Part shown: positions 44,384 through 53,443 of the stretch, piece by piece
Layout of the letters: the number at the start of each line of letters is the position of its first letter
Numbering within the stretch: position 1 is the stretch's first letter
Assembly: GCF_900106995.1 (NCBI RefSeq)
Contig: NZ_FNOK01000015.1
Span: 104,561-168,560, forward strand
Reading direction: 5' to 3'
From: Saccharopolyspora shandongensis
GTDB taxonomy: Bacteria > Actinomycetota > Actinomycetes > Mycobacteriales > Pseudonocardiaceae
Length of the DNA stretch: 64,000 bases
Program-made: the position numbers and the translations under genes
The notes under the pieces: generated by a model
The model's database searches: none
Seen by the model: the letters and a program-made list of their open reading frames with translations, nothing else
Told to the model about the DNA's origin: nothing

Positions 44384-44401
44384 GAAGGCCTCCTATTGCT
44401 A

Positions 44402-44427
44402 TTGCGTAGATCGCAACGCCGGTTGCG
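44402..44427. promoter_or_regulatory. TTGCG/CGCAA operator between deaminase and iclR
   Basis: TTGCG (44402-44406), CGCAA (44412-44416) and CGCAAC-GCCG-GTTGCG (44412-44427) make two overlapping perfect palindromes in the 104-bp divergent gap. IclR proteins bind such sites next to their own gene, so this is the likely operator of the IclR encoded at 44488. Confidence 0.6.
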
Positions 44428-44487
44428 TAAAATGCCGGGTAGGTATGTACCATCAGCGGCGCAGCACGTCAACGGACGGAGTGGTCG

Positions 44488-45255
44488 GTGAGCCAGAGCC
44501 TGGAACGCGGTCTGACCGTGCTGACCGCACTCGCCGCCGGCCCGCAAACGCTCGACCAGCTCGCGCAGCGCCTCGGCGTGCACAAATCCACCGCCATGCG
44601 CCTGCTGCGCACCCTCGAATCGGGCCGCTTCGTGCGCCGCGAGGACGTGCACCACTACCGCCTCGGCAGCGCCCTGTTCGACCTGGCCCACCAAGCGCTG
44701 GAAGACCTCGACGTGCGCGGCGTCGCCCGCCGCCACCTGGTCGAGCTGGGCGAGATCAGCGGGCACACGGTACACCTGGCGACCCTCGAAGACGACCAGG
44801 TCGTCTACATCGACAAGGTGGACAGCCGGCACCCGGTCAGGATGTACTCCCGCATCGGCCGCCGCGCGCCGGTGCACTGCACGGCCGTGGGCAAGGCCCT
44901 GCTGGCCGACTGGCCGACGCAGCAGCGCCGCCGGTTCGCCGAGCAGCTCAAGTACCCGAAGATGACCGCCAACACGATCGACTCGGCCGACCGGTTCCTG
45001 ACCGAGCTGGACCGGGTGCGAGCCCAGGGCTACGCGGTCGACCGCAGCGAGCACGAGGACTTCATCCACTGCGTCGGGGCGCCGATCCGCAACCACCGCG
45101 GCGAGGCCGTCGCCGCCGTGTCGCTCTCGGTTCCCAAGGTATTGCTGGACTTCGACGGACTGCTCGGTCTCGTCGACGACGTGCTGCGCGCCGCCGGCGA
45201 GGTTTCCGCCGAGCTGGGGTGGCAGCGCGAGAACCCGAAAGGAAAGGAAGTCTGA
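44488..45255 (+). CDS. IclR-family regulator of the D-amino-acid cluster
   Basis: 255 residues: winged helix-turn-helix (SLERGLTVLTALAAGPQTLDQLAQRLGVHKSTAMRLLRTL region, about 3-45), then the IclR effector domain (GHTVHLATLEDDQVVYIDKV, RAPVHCTAVGKALLA, AVAAVSLSVPKVLL). GTG start at 44488. Divergent from the deaminase and in an overlap with ridA (TGATG). It probably represses the cluster until a D-amino acid or keto acid appears. Effector unknown. Confidence 0.92.
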   Translation: MSQSLERGLTVLTALAAGPQTLDQLAQRLGVHKSTAMRLLRTLESGRFVRREDVHHYRLGSALFDLAHQALEDLDVRGVARRHLVELGEISGHTVHLATLEDDQVVYIDKVDSRHPVRMYSRIGRRAPVHCTAVGKALLADWPTQQRRRFAEQLKYPKMTANTIDSADRFLTELDRVRAQGYAVDRSEHEDFIHCVGAPIRNHRGEAVAAVSLSVPKVLLDFDGLLGLVDDVLRAAGEVSAELGWQRENPKGKEV

Positions 45256-45641
45256 TGGCCAGGACCGTGGTCAGCACCGACAAAGCCCCCAAGCCGCCGG
45301 CGAACATCCCGCTGTCGCAGGGCGTCCGCAAGGGCAACATCCTGCAGGTCTCCGGTCAGACCGCCGTGAACCCGGCGACCGGCAAGCTGGTCGAGGGCGG
45401 CGTCCCCGAGCAGACCGAGCAGTGCCTGCGCAACGTCATCGCGATCCTGGAGGCCGAGGGCGGCTCCCTGGCGGACGTGCTGATGCTGCGGGTGTACCTG
45501 ACGGACGTCTCGCAGTTCGCGGAGATGAACGAGACCTACGCCCGGGTCGTCGGCGAGCCGTTCCCGGCCCGCACCACGGTCTACGTAGGGCTTCCCGCCG
45601 GGCTCCTCGTCGAGATCGACGCCTTGGCCGTCCTCGGCTGA
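45255..45641 (+). CDS. RidA-family enamine/imine deaminase
   Basis: 128-residue YjgF/RidA trimeric protein that hydrolyses reactive 2-aminoacrylate-type imines formed by PLP enzymes. Family pattern: VSGQTAVNPATGKLVEGG, VLMLRVYLTDVSQFAEMN, and the catalytic Arg in EPFPARTTVYV. ATG 45255 overlaps the iclR stop by one base and has GGAAAGGAAG upstream. Makes biochemical sense next to a PLP deaminase. Confidence 0.93.
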   Translation: MARTVVSTDKAPKPPANIPLSQGVRKGNILQVSGQTAVNPATGKLVEGGVPEQTEQCLRNVIAILEAEGGSLADVLMLRVYLTDVSQFAEMNETYARVVGEPFPARTTVYVGLPAGLLVEIDALAVLG

Positions 45642-45657
45642 TCGCCTCGCGATGAAG

Positions 45658-45680
45658 GGCGCCTCCGAGCGGGAGGCGCC
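45658..45680. terminator. Bidirectional terminator between ridA and lysE-type gene
   Basis: GGCGCCTCC (45658-45666) pairs perfectly with GGAGGCGCC (45672-45680), 5-nt loop, followed by TTTCGTT on the plus strand. Convergent genes end on both sides. Confidence 0.85.
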
Positions 45681-45686
45681 TTTCGT

Positions 45687-46325
45687 TCATTCCTTGCGGC
45701 CGGTGACGGCGACGGAGAGACCGAGGCCGATCATGGCGAAGCCGCCCGCCTTCTGAACCATCGCAAGGCGGCGCGGGGCGCTGGCGAGCCAGTTGCGGGC
45801 CGTGGCCGCGAACAGGCCCCACGCGCTGTCCGAGATCAGCGCGATGGCGATCGGGATCAGGGCGAGCAGCAGCATCTGCACCGGGACGTGGCCCAGCGCG
45901 GGATCTACGAACTGCGGAACCACCGCCGTGAAGAAGATGAACGTCTTCGGGTTCGCCACCCCCACCACCACGCCCTCCCGCAGCGTTCGCAGGCCGCCGA
46001 AGGCGGGCGTCTGCTCGGGCAGCTGCGCCGCCAGTGGGCGACTGCTGCGCAGCGCCTTGATCCCCAGGTAGATCAGGTACACCGCGCCCGCGACCTTGAT
46101 CGCGGTGAACACCGCGATCGACTGCGCCACCACCGCGCCGACGCCGAGCGCGACCGCGATGGCGACCAGGTAGCACCCGATGGCGTTGCCCACGACGCTG
46201 GTAAGCGCGGTGCGCTTGCCGTGCGCGAGGGCGCGGCCGACGACGAACAGAACACTCGGCCCCGGTACCGCGATGATCACCAAGGACATCGCCGCGAACA
46301 CCAACAACCGATCGACGGAAACCAT
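45687..46325 (-). CDS. LysE/RhtB family amino-acid exporter
   Basis: 212 residues, six helices: VIIAVPGPSVLFVVGRALAHG (conserved PGP motif), AVYLIYLGIKALRSSR, VANPKTFIFFTAVVPQFVDP. ATG 46325 is preceded by GAGGAGG with 8-nt spacing. It may discharge surplus amino acids made by the neighbouring D-amino-acid catabolism, but this is context only. Convergent with ridA. Confidence 0.9.
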   Translation of the reverse strand: MVSVDRLLVFAAMSLVIIAVPGPSVLFVVGRALAHGKRTALTSVVGNAIGCYLVAIAVALGVGAVVAQSIAVFTAIKVAGAVYLIYLGIKALRSSRPLAAQLPEQTPAFGGLRTLREGVVVGVANPKTFIFFTAVVPQFVDPALGHVPVQMLLLALIPIAIALISDSAWGLFAATARNWLASAPRRLAMVQKAGGFAMIGLGLSVAVTGRKE

Positions 46326-46417
46326 TCGACACACCTCCTCGGACAGCCTGGCAAGCCGCCGCGCCGGACGCCAGCGAGTTCCTCCGTTCCGAGCGGAGCC
46401 GGATCTACTGTGGACAC

Positions 46418-47512
46418 ATGTGGCTGCGTTCGATGTTGTCCTGGAACGTGCTGGTACCGGTGCTCGCGATCATCGCGCTGGCCATCGCCTGGCCCGGCAA
46501 GGGACTCGGCATAGGCATGGTGATCGTCCTCGCGCTCCTGCTAGCGGGCGCCGTGCTCACCGCCGTGCACCACGCCGAGGTCATCGCGCACAAGGTGGGC
46601 GAACCGTTCGGCTCGCTGGTCCTCGCGGTCGCCGTCACGGTCATCGAGGTGGGCCTGATCGTCACGCTGATGGTCTCCGGCGGGCCGGAGACCGCGACGC
46701 TGGCCCGGGACACGATCTTCGCCGCGATCATGATCACCACCAACGGCATCGTCGGGCTTTCCCTGCTGGTGGGCGCCCTGCGCTACGGCGTGACGAGCTT
46801 CAATGCCGAAGGCACCGGCGCGGAGCTGGCGACGGTCGCGACGTTGGGCGCGCTGAGCCTGGTGTTCCCGACCTTCACCACCACGGTTCCGGGGCCGGAG
46901 TACTCGTCGTCGCAGCTGGCCTTCGCCGCGGTCGCGTCGGTCGTGCTGTACGCCACCTTCGTGTTCACCCAGACCGTCCGGCACCGCGACTTCTTCCTGC
47001 CGGTCACCGACGAGGGGACCATCGCTGCGGAGGACGACCACGCGCCGCCGCCGACCGGCCGCCAGACCGCGGTGAGCATCGTGCTGCTGCTGATCGCGCT
47101 GGTCGCCGTAGTCGGGCTGTCGAAGCTGGAATCCCCGGCGATCGAAGCCGCGGTCGACGCGATCGGTTTCCCGCAGTCCTTCGTCGGCGTGGTGATCGCG
47201 ATGCTGGTGCTGTTGCCGGAGACGATCGCGGCGGTGCGCGCCGCCCGCCGCCGGCGGATGCAGATCAGCCTCAACCTCGGTTACGGCTCGGCGATCGCCA
47301 GCATCGGCCTGACCATCCCGGTGATCGCGCTCGCCACGATCTGGCTGGGCGGCCCGCTGCACCTCGGCCTGGGCGGAACCCAGCTGGTGCTGTTCACCCT
47401 GACCGTCATCGTCAGCGTCCTCACGGTCGTCCCGGGCCGCGCCACCCGACTCCAGGGCTGCGTCCACCTGGCGCTGCTGGCGGCGTTCCTCTTCCTGGCC
47501 GTCAACCCGTAG
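46418..47512 (+). CDS. Calcium/sodium:proton antiporter, ChaA family
   Basis: 364 residues, eleven or so helices. Two acidic alpha-repeat motifs characteristic of the CaCA superfamily: HAEVIAHKVGEPFGSLVLAV with ...VTVIEVGLIV, and later VIAMLVLLPETIAAVRAARR. Exports Ca2+, Na+ or K+ in exchange for H+. ATG 46418 opens MWLRSMLSWNVLV; no good Shine-Dalgarno. The 3' end overlaps an antisense MFS-like remnant. Confidence 0.9.
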   Translation: MWLRSMLSWNVLVPVLAIIALAIAWPGKGLGIGMVIVLALLLAGAVLTAVHHAEVIAHKVGEPFGSLVLAVAVTVIEVGLIVTLMVSGGPETATLARDTIFAAIMITTNGIVGLSLLVGALRYGVTSFNAEGTGAELATVATLGALSLVFPTFTTTVPGPEYSSSQLAFAAVASVVLYATFVFTQTVRHRDFFLPVTDEGTIAAEDDHAPPPTGRQTAVSIVLLLIALVAVVGLSKLESPAIEAAVDAIGFPQSFVGVVIAMLVLLPETIAAVRAARRRRMQISLNLGYGSAIASIGLTIPVIALATIWLGGPLHLGLGGTQLVLFTLTVIVSVLTVVPGRATRLQGCVHLALLAAFLFLAVNP

Positions 47513-47601
47513 CGACGACCGGCGAACAGCAGGAGGACCGGCCCGATGATGGTGATCGCGCCCGCCACCACGAACACCCCGCCCCAGCCCCACGCCTTCA
47601 C
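47513..47601 (-). pseudogene. Possible 3' remnant of an MFS transporter
   Basis: On the minus strand WGWGGVFVVAGAITIIGPVL followed by LFAGRRYG looks like the last helix of an MFS permease, but no stop or other helices are present and it runs antisense into chaA. Weak evidence; it could be chance. Confidence 0.25.
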
Positions 47602-47852
47602 CCCTGGAGTCTTTTGTTGTGTGGAGCGAACAAACGCTAAGTCAGCTTCGACAAGTGGTCAAGATCTTGCGGCATGACAAGGGTTTCGGGTATTTACCGT
47701 CCACTGTGCATTGAGCTGAGCGCAATGTGGTCCACTGTGCATTGCGCTCGGTGCAACACGCGCTGTCGCGCGGGCCTTTCGGCCGTGCCGAAGGGGATGC
47801 GGATCACGGATGCTGGCGGCGGACTACCACCGACGCGCCTCGGGGGATCGAC
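47602..47852 (+). promoter_or_regulatory. Control region of the DUF1326-DUF2182 operon with tandem repeats
   Basis: Two direct 26-bp repeats, TCCACTGTGCATTG...GCAA at 47700-47725 and 47731-47756 (20-22 of 26 identical, period 31 bp or three helical turns), lie about 100 bp before the DUF1326 start. Each contains a dyad (CATTG...CAATG-like). They look like tandem binding sites on one face of the helix. GGGGGATC precedes the ATG. Nothing else recognisable here. Confidence 0.5.
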
Positions 47853-48512
47853 ATGAACGCGCCCGGAGTTGCGCAATGGCACCTGACGGGCGTCTGGTTC
47901 GACGCCTGCAAGTGCGCCATCCCGTGCCCCTGCTCGTTCGCCCAACCGCCCACCTACGGCGATTGCGACGGCGTCCTCCTGTGGCACATCCGCGCCGGCA
48001 ACTACGGCGACCTGGAACTCGATGGCCTCAACGTCGCGATGCTCGCGTCCTTCACCGGCAACATCTGGACCCGGGAACACCACGACGCCCGCGCGGCGGT
48101 GTTCTTCGACGAACGCGCCGGCGAGGCGCAGTGCGCCGCGCTCCGGGCGATCTTCACCGGGCGGGCCGGCGGCTGGCCGCAGCAGTTCGGCGAGCTGTTC
48201 GGGCCGGAGATCGTGGCCGCGGAGACGAGCCCGATCGAGGTCGCCATCGCCGACGACCTGTCCGCCTGGCGGGTGCGGATCCCCGGCTGCGCGGAGGCCG
48301 ACATCACCGCGCTCACCGGCCCCACCAGTGCCGAAGGCGCCCGCGTCCAGGTGCACAACCTGCCCGGCGCGGAGGTCGGCCCCGGTCAGCCGCCGGCGAC
48401 CTGGGGGAGAGTGACGTCCGATCGGGCCGATGCGTACGGCTTCAGCTGGGAGCGCGTGGGCAACTCCAGCAAGCTCATCCCGTTCGACTGGACGGGACCG
48501 GACGCGGCATGA
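47853..48512 (+). CDS. DUF1326 domain protein, cysteine-rich N-terminus
   Basis: 219 residues. DUF1326 match: WHLTGVWFDACKCAIPCPCS has four closely spaced Cys (C-x-C-x3-C-x-C) that could bind a metal or act as a redox site; CDGVLLWHIRAGNYGDLELD follows. Family function unknown. ATG 47853. The stop overlaps the ATG of the DUF2182 membrane protein; the two are commonly partners and may form one complex. Confidence 0.85.
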   Translation: MNAPGVAQWHLTGVWFDACKCAIPCPCSFAQPPTYGDCDGVLLWHIRAGNYGDLELDGLNVAMLASFTGNIWTREHHDARAAVFFDERAGEAQCAALRAIFTGRAGGWPQQFGELFGPEIVAAETSPIEVAIADDLSAWRVRIPGCAEADITALTGPTSAEGARVQVHNLPGAEVGPGQPPATWGRVTSDRADAYGFSWERVGNSSKLIPFDWTGPDAA

Positions 48513-49273
48513 CCCGCGCCGCCGCCCGGCGCGGCATTCCGGCCCCGCGCGCCTGGTCGCGCGCGGAGCTCGCGCTGGCGGCCGCGCTGCTCGCGCTCGC
48601 CGGGGCGGCCTGGCTGATCACCGGCCTCGCGGCGATGCCCGACATGGGCGTGGGAATCCTCACCGGCGCGCCGGCGATGTCCGCCATGCCGCTGTTCCTG
48701 CTGATCTGGCCGGTGATGATGGCGGCGATGATGCTGCCCGCCAGCACGCCGTTCACCATCGGCGTGCGTCGGCTGGCCGCGGCACGCCACGCCCGCCGTG
48801 GCACCGTCGCCGCCCTGACGGCGGGCTACCTGGTCGTCTGGAGCGCCACCGGGGTGCCCGCCTACGCCGTCCTGCGGGGGTTCGACGCGATCGCGATGCG
48901 GGGAGAGGCGGTGTCGGCGCGGGTCGGTGCGGTCGTGCTCATCTGCGCGGGCGCGTACCAGTTCACGCCGCTGAAGCGCTGGTGCCTGGCCCGCTGCCGC
49001 TCGCCGCTGGCCCTGCTGGTGCGCCACGGCGACACCGCCCTGCGCAGCCGTGCGGGTGCGCTGCGAGTGGGCATGCACCACGGCGGGTACTGCCTCGGCT
49101 GCTGCTGGGCGCTGACCGTCGTGCTGCTCGCCGCGGGCGCGATGAACCTCGTGTGGATGGCGGTCCTGGCCGCGCCGATCGCGTTGGAGAAGGCGGCCCC
49201 GCGCGGCGAGGCCATCGGCTTCGCGCTGGGCGTGGCCGCGATCGGCCTCGGCGTCTTCCTGCTCGTCCGGTGA
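48509..49273 (+). CDS. DUF2182 predicted metal-binding membrane protein
   Basis: 254 residues, about six helices. Conserved motifs of DUF2182: LIWPVMMAAMMLPASTPFTI, ICAGAYQFTPLKRWCLARCR, and HHGGYCLGCCWALTVVL with Cys and His facing the membrane. Begins in the overlap ATGA with DUF1326. Function unknown; the paired cysteines in both proteins suggest a shared metal. Ends 2 bp before the convergent DUF1844 stop. Confidence 0.85.
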   Translation: MTRAAARRGIPAPRAWSRAELALAAALLALAGAAWLITGLAAMPDMGVGILTGAPAMSAMPLFLLIWPVMMAAMMLPASTPFTIGVRRLAAARHARRGTVAALTAGYLVVWSATGVPAYAVLRGFDAIAMRGEAVSARVGAVVLICAGAYQFTPLKRWCLARCRSPLALLVRHGDTALRSRAGALRVGMHHGGYCLGCCWALTVVLLAAGAMNLVWMAVLAAPIALEKAAPRGEAIGFALGVAAIGLGVFLLVR

Positions 49274-49275
49274 GC

Positions 49276-49677
49276 TCAGTACACCGGGCCGGTGTACTTC
49301 TCGCCCGGGCCCTGGCCCGGGGCGTCCGGGTGGGTGGATGCCTCGCGGAACGCGCGCTGCAGCGTCTGCAGCCCGTCGCGGACCGGGCCCGCGTGCGGCC
49401 CCAGGTACTCGACGGAAGCGGTGACCAGACCGGCCAGCGCGGTGATCAGCCGGCGCGCCTCGTCCAGGTCGCGCTCTGCGGCGGTGTCCGGGTCCTCGGC
49501 GGCCAGCCCGAGCTTCTCCGCGGCCGCGGACATCAGCATGACCGCGGCCCGGCTGATCACCTCGACGCTGGGAACATCGGCGAGCTCGCGGACGTTGAGT
49601 TCCATGTCCGCGTCGGGTACCGGCTCACCAAGCAGGTCGGACGCGTTCGGGGATGGGGTTGGCTGCGGTTCGGTCAC
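49276..49677 (-). CDS. DUF1844 protein
   Basis: 133 residues; [31 protein letters not shown] is the defining DUF1844 helix. Ends with an acidic, Pro/Gly-rich tail. Small, probably cytosolic, and conserved next to infC across actinobacteria, which supports the true start at GTG 49677 rather than longer readings over the infC leader. Function unknown. Confidence 0.85.
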   Translation of the reverse strand: MTEPQPTPSPNASDLLGEPVPDADMELNVRELADVPSVEVISRAAVMLMSAAAEKLGLAAEDPDTAAERDLDEARRLITALAGLVTASVEYLGPHAGPVRDGLQTLQRAFREASTHPDAPGQGPGEKYTGPVY

Positions 49678-49699
49678 GCCTGCTACCCTGACACGCACG

Positions 49700-49954
49700 A
49701 CCAGCCCCCGCGTCGGCGGGGGCGGCAAAGTGGAGTCCCGCTCCCACCCGAGTAGCCGCCACAGGCTTCCGGGTTCCGGTCCTGTCGATGGTGCAAGCCA
49801 TCGGTGGCACGAACGGTATTGCGGTACCGGTTCGATCGGTTTGGAGTCAGGGTCCCGCGGCCCGCGGAAGCGGCAGCCGGCGGGACCTCTGCATTCCGGG
49901 GTGAGCTCTACGCGCCGCGGTGCAGTTACTAAGCCATCGAACCGAGGAGGGCCC
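49700..49954 (+). ncRNA. Structured infC leader (putative translational control)
   Basis: The 255-bp stretch upstream of infC has nested hairpins: GCCCCCGC/GCGGGGGC (49704-49723), CGATGG/CCATCG around 49787, and GGTCCCGC...GCGGGACC around 49853-49893. The order and proximity to infC suggest an autoregulatory leader like those of bacterial infC-rpmI-rplT operons. The exact fold is not established; it may contain the operon promoter. Confidence 0.5.
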
Positions 49955-50494
49955 ATCAGCTCCGAGACGCGCATCAACGACCGCATCCGGGTTCCGGAGG
50001 TCCGCTTGGTCGGACCCAACGGTGAACAGGTCGGGATCGTCCGCATCGAGGACGCGCTCCGGCTTGCCCAGGAAGCGGATCTGGACCTTGTCGAGGTCGC
50101 CCCGCAGGCGCGCCCGCCGGTCTGCAAGCTCATGGACTACGGCAAGTTCAAGTACGAGAGCGCGCAGAAGGCTCGCGAATCGCGTCGCAACCAGCAGCAG
50201 ACCGTCATCAAGGAGCAGAAGCTCCGGCCGAAGATCGACCCGCACGACTACGAGACGAAGAAGGGCCACGTGACCCGCTTCCTCAACCAGGGTCACAAGG
50301 TCAAGGTGACGATCATGTTCCGTGGTCGTGAGCAGTCGCGTCCCGAGTTGGGCTTCCGCCTGCTGCAGCGACTGGCCGACGACGTTTCCGAACTCGGATT
50401 CATCGAGGCCAACCCGAAGCAGGACGGCCGAAACATGATCATGGTTCTCGCGCCGCACAAGACGAACAAGACCAAGCCCAAGGCGAACGCTTAA
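49955..50494 (+). CDS. infC: Translation initiation factor IF-3, ATC start
   Basis: 179 residues. Binds the 30S subunit and checks the start codon. The sequence runs [41 protein letters not shown], then the C-domain [19 protein letters not shown]. No ATG, GTG or TTG is available at the right place; GAGGAGG at 49944-49950 is 4 nt from ATC at 49955. E. coli infC starts at ATT so that IF-3 can represses itself, and an ATC start fits the same logic. First gene of the ribosomal operon. Confidence 0.95.
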   Translation: MSSETRINDRIRVPEVRLVGPNGEQVGIVRIEDALRLAQEADLDLVEVAPQARPPVCKLMDYGKFKYESAQKARESRRNQQQTVIKEQKLRPKIDPHDYETKKGHVTRFLNQGHKVKVTIMFRGREQSRPELGFRLLQRLADDVSELGFIEANPKQDGRNMIMVLAPHKTNKTKPKANA

Positions 50495-50577
50495 GTCCGC
50501 AGGGCTCGTGATGTGACGCCGGGCCGGGACGCAGTCCGCGCCCCCGCCCGGCATCAGTACGAAACGAGGACGAGAAG

Positions 50578-50772
50578 ATGCCGAAGAACAAGACCCACAA
50601 GGGCACCTCGAAGCGCTTCAAGGTGACCGGCACGGGCAAGCTGCGGCGCGAGCAGGCCGGTCGTCGGCACATCCTGGAGAAGAAGTCCAGCCGTGTCACC
50701 CGCCGGCTCGAGGGCACCGAAGCGGTGGCCAAGGCCGACGTCAAGCGCATCAACCGACTGCTGGGTCGCTGA
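50578..50772 (+). CDS. rpmI: 50S ribosomal protein L35
   Basis: 64 residues, basic: [20 protein letters not shown], then the [16 protein letters not shown] core and [13 protein letters not shown] end, all typical of bL35. ATG 50578. Second gene of the infC operon, 83 bp after infC. Confidence 0.96.
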   Translation: MPKNKTHKGTSKRFKVTGTGKLRREQAGRRHILEKKSSRVTRRLEGTEAVAKADVKRINRLLGR

Positions 50773-50873
50773 ACCCCGACCCGCTGCTCCCGGGCAGCAG
50801 GTCAGCAACGCAGTTCCAGCACCCCGCACGGGCGGTTCCCCGCCGCCCCCGATGAGATAACAGGACGGACCCC

Positions 50874-51242
50874 GTGGCACGCGTCAAGCGGGCAGTCAAC
50901 GCCCAGAAGAAGCGCCGCACCATTCTCGAGTCGGCCCGTGGTTACCGCGGTCAGCGCTCGCGGCTGTACCGCAAGGCCAAGGAGCAGATGCTCCACTCGA
51001 TGACCTACGCCTACCGCGACCGGCGGGCCCGCAAGGGTGACTTCCGGAAGCTGTGGATCACCCGCATCAACGCCGCGACCCGGCAGCACGGCCTGAGCTA
51101 CAACCGGTTCGTGCAGGGCCTGAAGGCCGCCGAGGTCGAGGTCGACCGGAAGATCCTGGCCGAGCTCGCGGTCAACGACCCGCAGGCGTTCGCCGCGCTG
51201 GTCGAGGTTGCGCGCAAGAACCTGCCGGAGAGTGCGGCCTGA
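50874..51242 (+). CDS. rplT: 50S ribosomal protein L20
   Basis: 122 residues: [58 protein letters not shown] and the helical C-terminal domain. Early assembly protein, and in some bacteria the repressor of this operon. GTG 50874. Its stop overlaps the proposed CTG of the next gene. Confidence 0.97.
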   Translation: MARVKRAVNAQKKRRTILESARGYRGQRSRLYRKAKEQMLHSMTYAYRDRRARKGDFRKLWITRINAATRQHGLSYNRFVQGLKAAEVEVDRKILAELAVNDPQAFAALVEVARKNLPESAA

Positions 51243-52090
51243 TCACCGAAGGCCCCTCCGCTGCACCGCGACCCGGGACGACGACTCCGCTGACGGAGCG
51301 CTCGACCCGGGTCGCGGTCGCTCGCAAGCTCACCCGCCGCGCCGGCCGGGAGAAGGCCGGCGCGTTCCTCGCAGAAGGCGCCCAGGCGGTCGGCGAGGCG
51401 CTGACCGCGCACGCCGCCGGGGTGTCGCGGGTGCGCGACGTCTTCGCCACCGAGCAGCCCCGGCACGCCGAGTTCCTCGATCGGGCGCGCGCCGAGTCGG
51501 TGCCGGTGCACCTGGTCACCGAGCGGGCCGCGGCGTCGCTGTCGGAGACCGTGACCCCGCAAGGCCTGATCGCGGTCTGCGACCTGCCGGACACCACGTT
51601 GTCCGACGCGCTCGCCGACCGCCCGAAGCTGGTCGCGGTGCTGGTCGGCGTGGCCGACCCGGGCAACGCCGGCACGGTGGTGCGGGTCGCGGACGCGGCC
51701 GGTGCCGGTGCCGTGCTGTTCGCCGGCGACTCCGTCGACGCCTACAACGGCAAGGCGGTGCGGGCGTCCACCGGCAGCCTCTTCCACCTGCCGGTCGCGC
51801 GGAACCGCGACGTCTCCGCCGTGCTCGCCGCCTGCCGCGCGGCCGGGCTCCGGCTGGTCGGCGCCGACGGCTACGCCGCGGGCGACCTCGACACGGCAGA
51901 CCGCGACGGCGAGCTCGCCGAGCCCACGGCGTGGGTGTTCGGCAGCGAGGCCCACGGCCTGTCGGACGAGGTGAAGCCGGAGCTGGACACCACGCTTCGG
52001 GTGCCGCTGTACGGGCGCGCCGAAAGCCTGAACCTGGCCACCGCCGCGGCGGTCTGCCTCTACGCCTCTGCCCGCGCCCAGCGTCGCTGA
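51239..52090 (+). CDS. TrmH/SpoU-family RNA methyltransferase, CTG start
   Basis: 283 residues. SAM-dependent 2'-O-methyltransferase (probably 23S rRNA, TsnR/RlmB type by position). SpoU motifs: [40 protein letters not shown], and the late [13 protein letters not shown] and [21 protein letters not shown]. No ATG/GTG/TTG exists until deep inside rplT. CTG at 51239, overlapping the rplT stop (CTGA) with GGAG about 8 nt upstream, is the likely start; ATC 51242 is the alternative. Confidence 0.85.
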   Translation: MITEGPSAAPRPGTTTPLTERSTRVAVARKLTRRAGREKAGAFLAEGAQAVGEALTAHAAGVSRVRDVFATEQPRHAEFLDRARAESVPVHLVTERAAASLSETVTPQGLIAVCDLPDTTLSDALADRPKLVAVLVGVADPGNAGTVVRVADAAGAGAVLFAGDSVDAYNGKAVRASTGSLFHLPVARNRDVSAVLAACRAAGLRLVGADGYAAGDLDTADRDGELAEPTAWVFGSEAHGLSDEVKPELDTTLRVPLYGRAESLNLATAAAVCLYASARAQRR

Positions 52091-52216
52091 GCCCGGCGAT
52101 TTTCCGCGCGAGCTTCGGGGAAGTTGACGATTTCGCGTGAATTCGCGAACCGGCCGGGTCCGGGACCGCGTGTCGGCACCGGATCTCCGCGAAAAGCGGT
52201 TGGGGCCGTCGCATAG

Positions 52217-53398
<1,182 letters not shown>

Positions 53399-53443
53399 TG
53401 CCCACCGACACCACCCACCTGAACGAGAGAAAGGCCTGACCAA

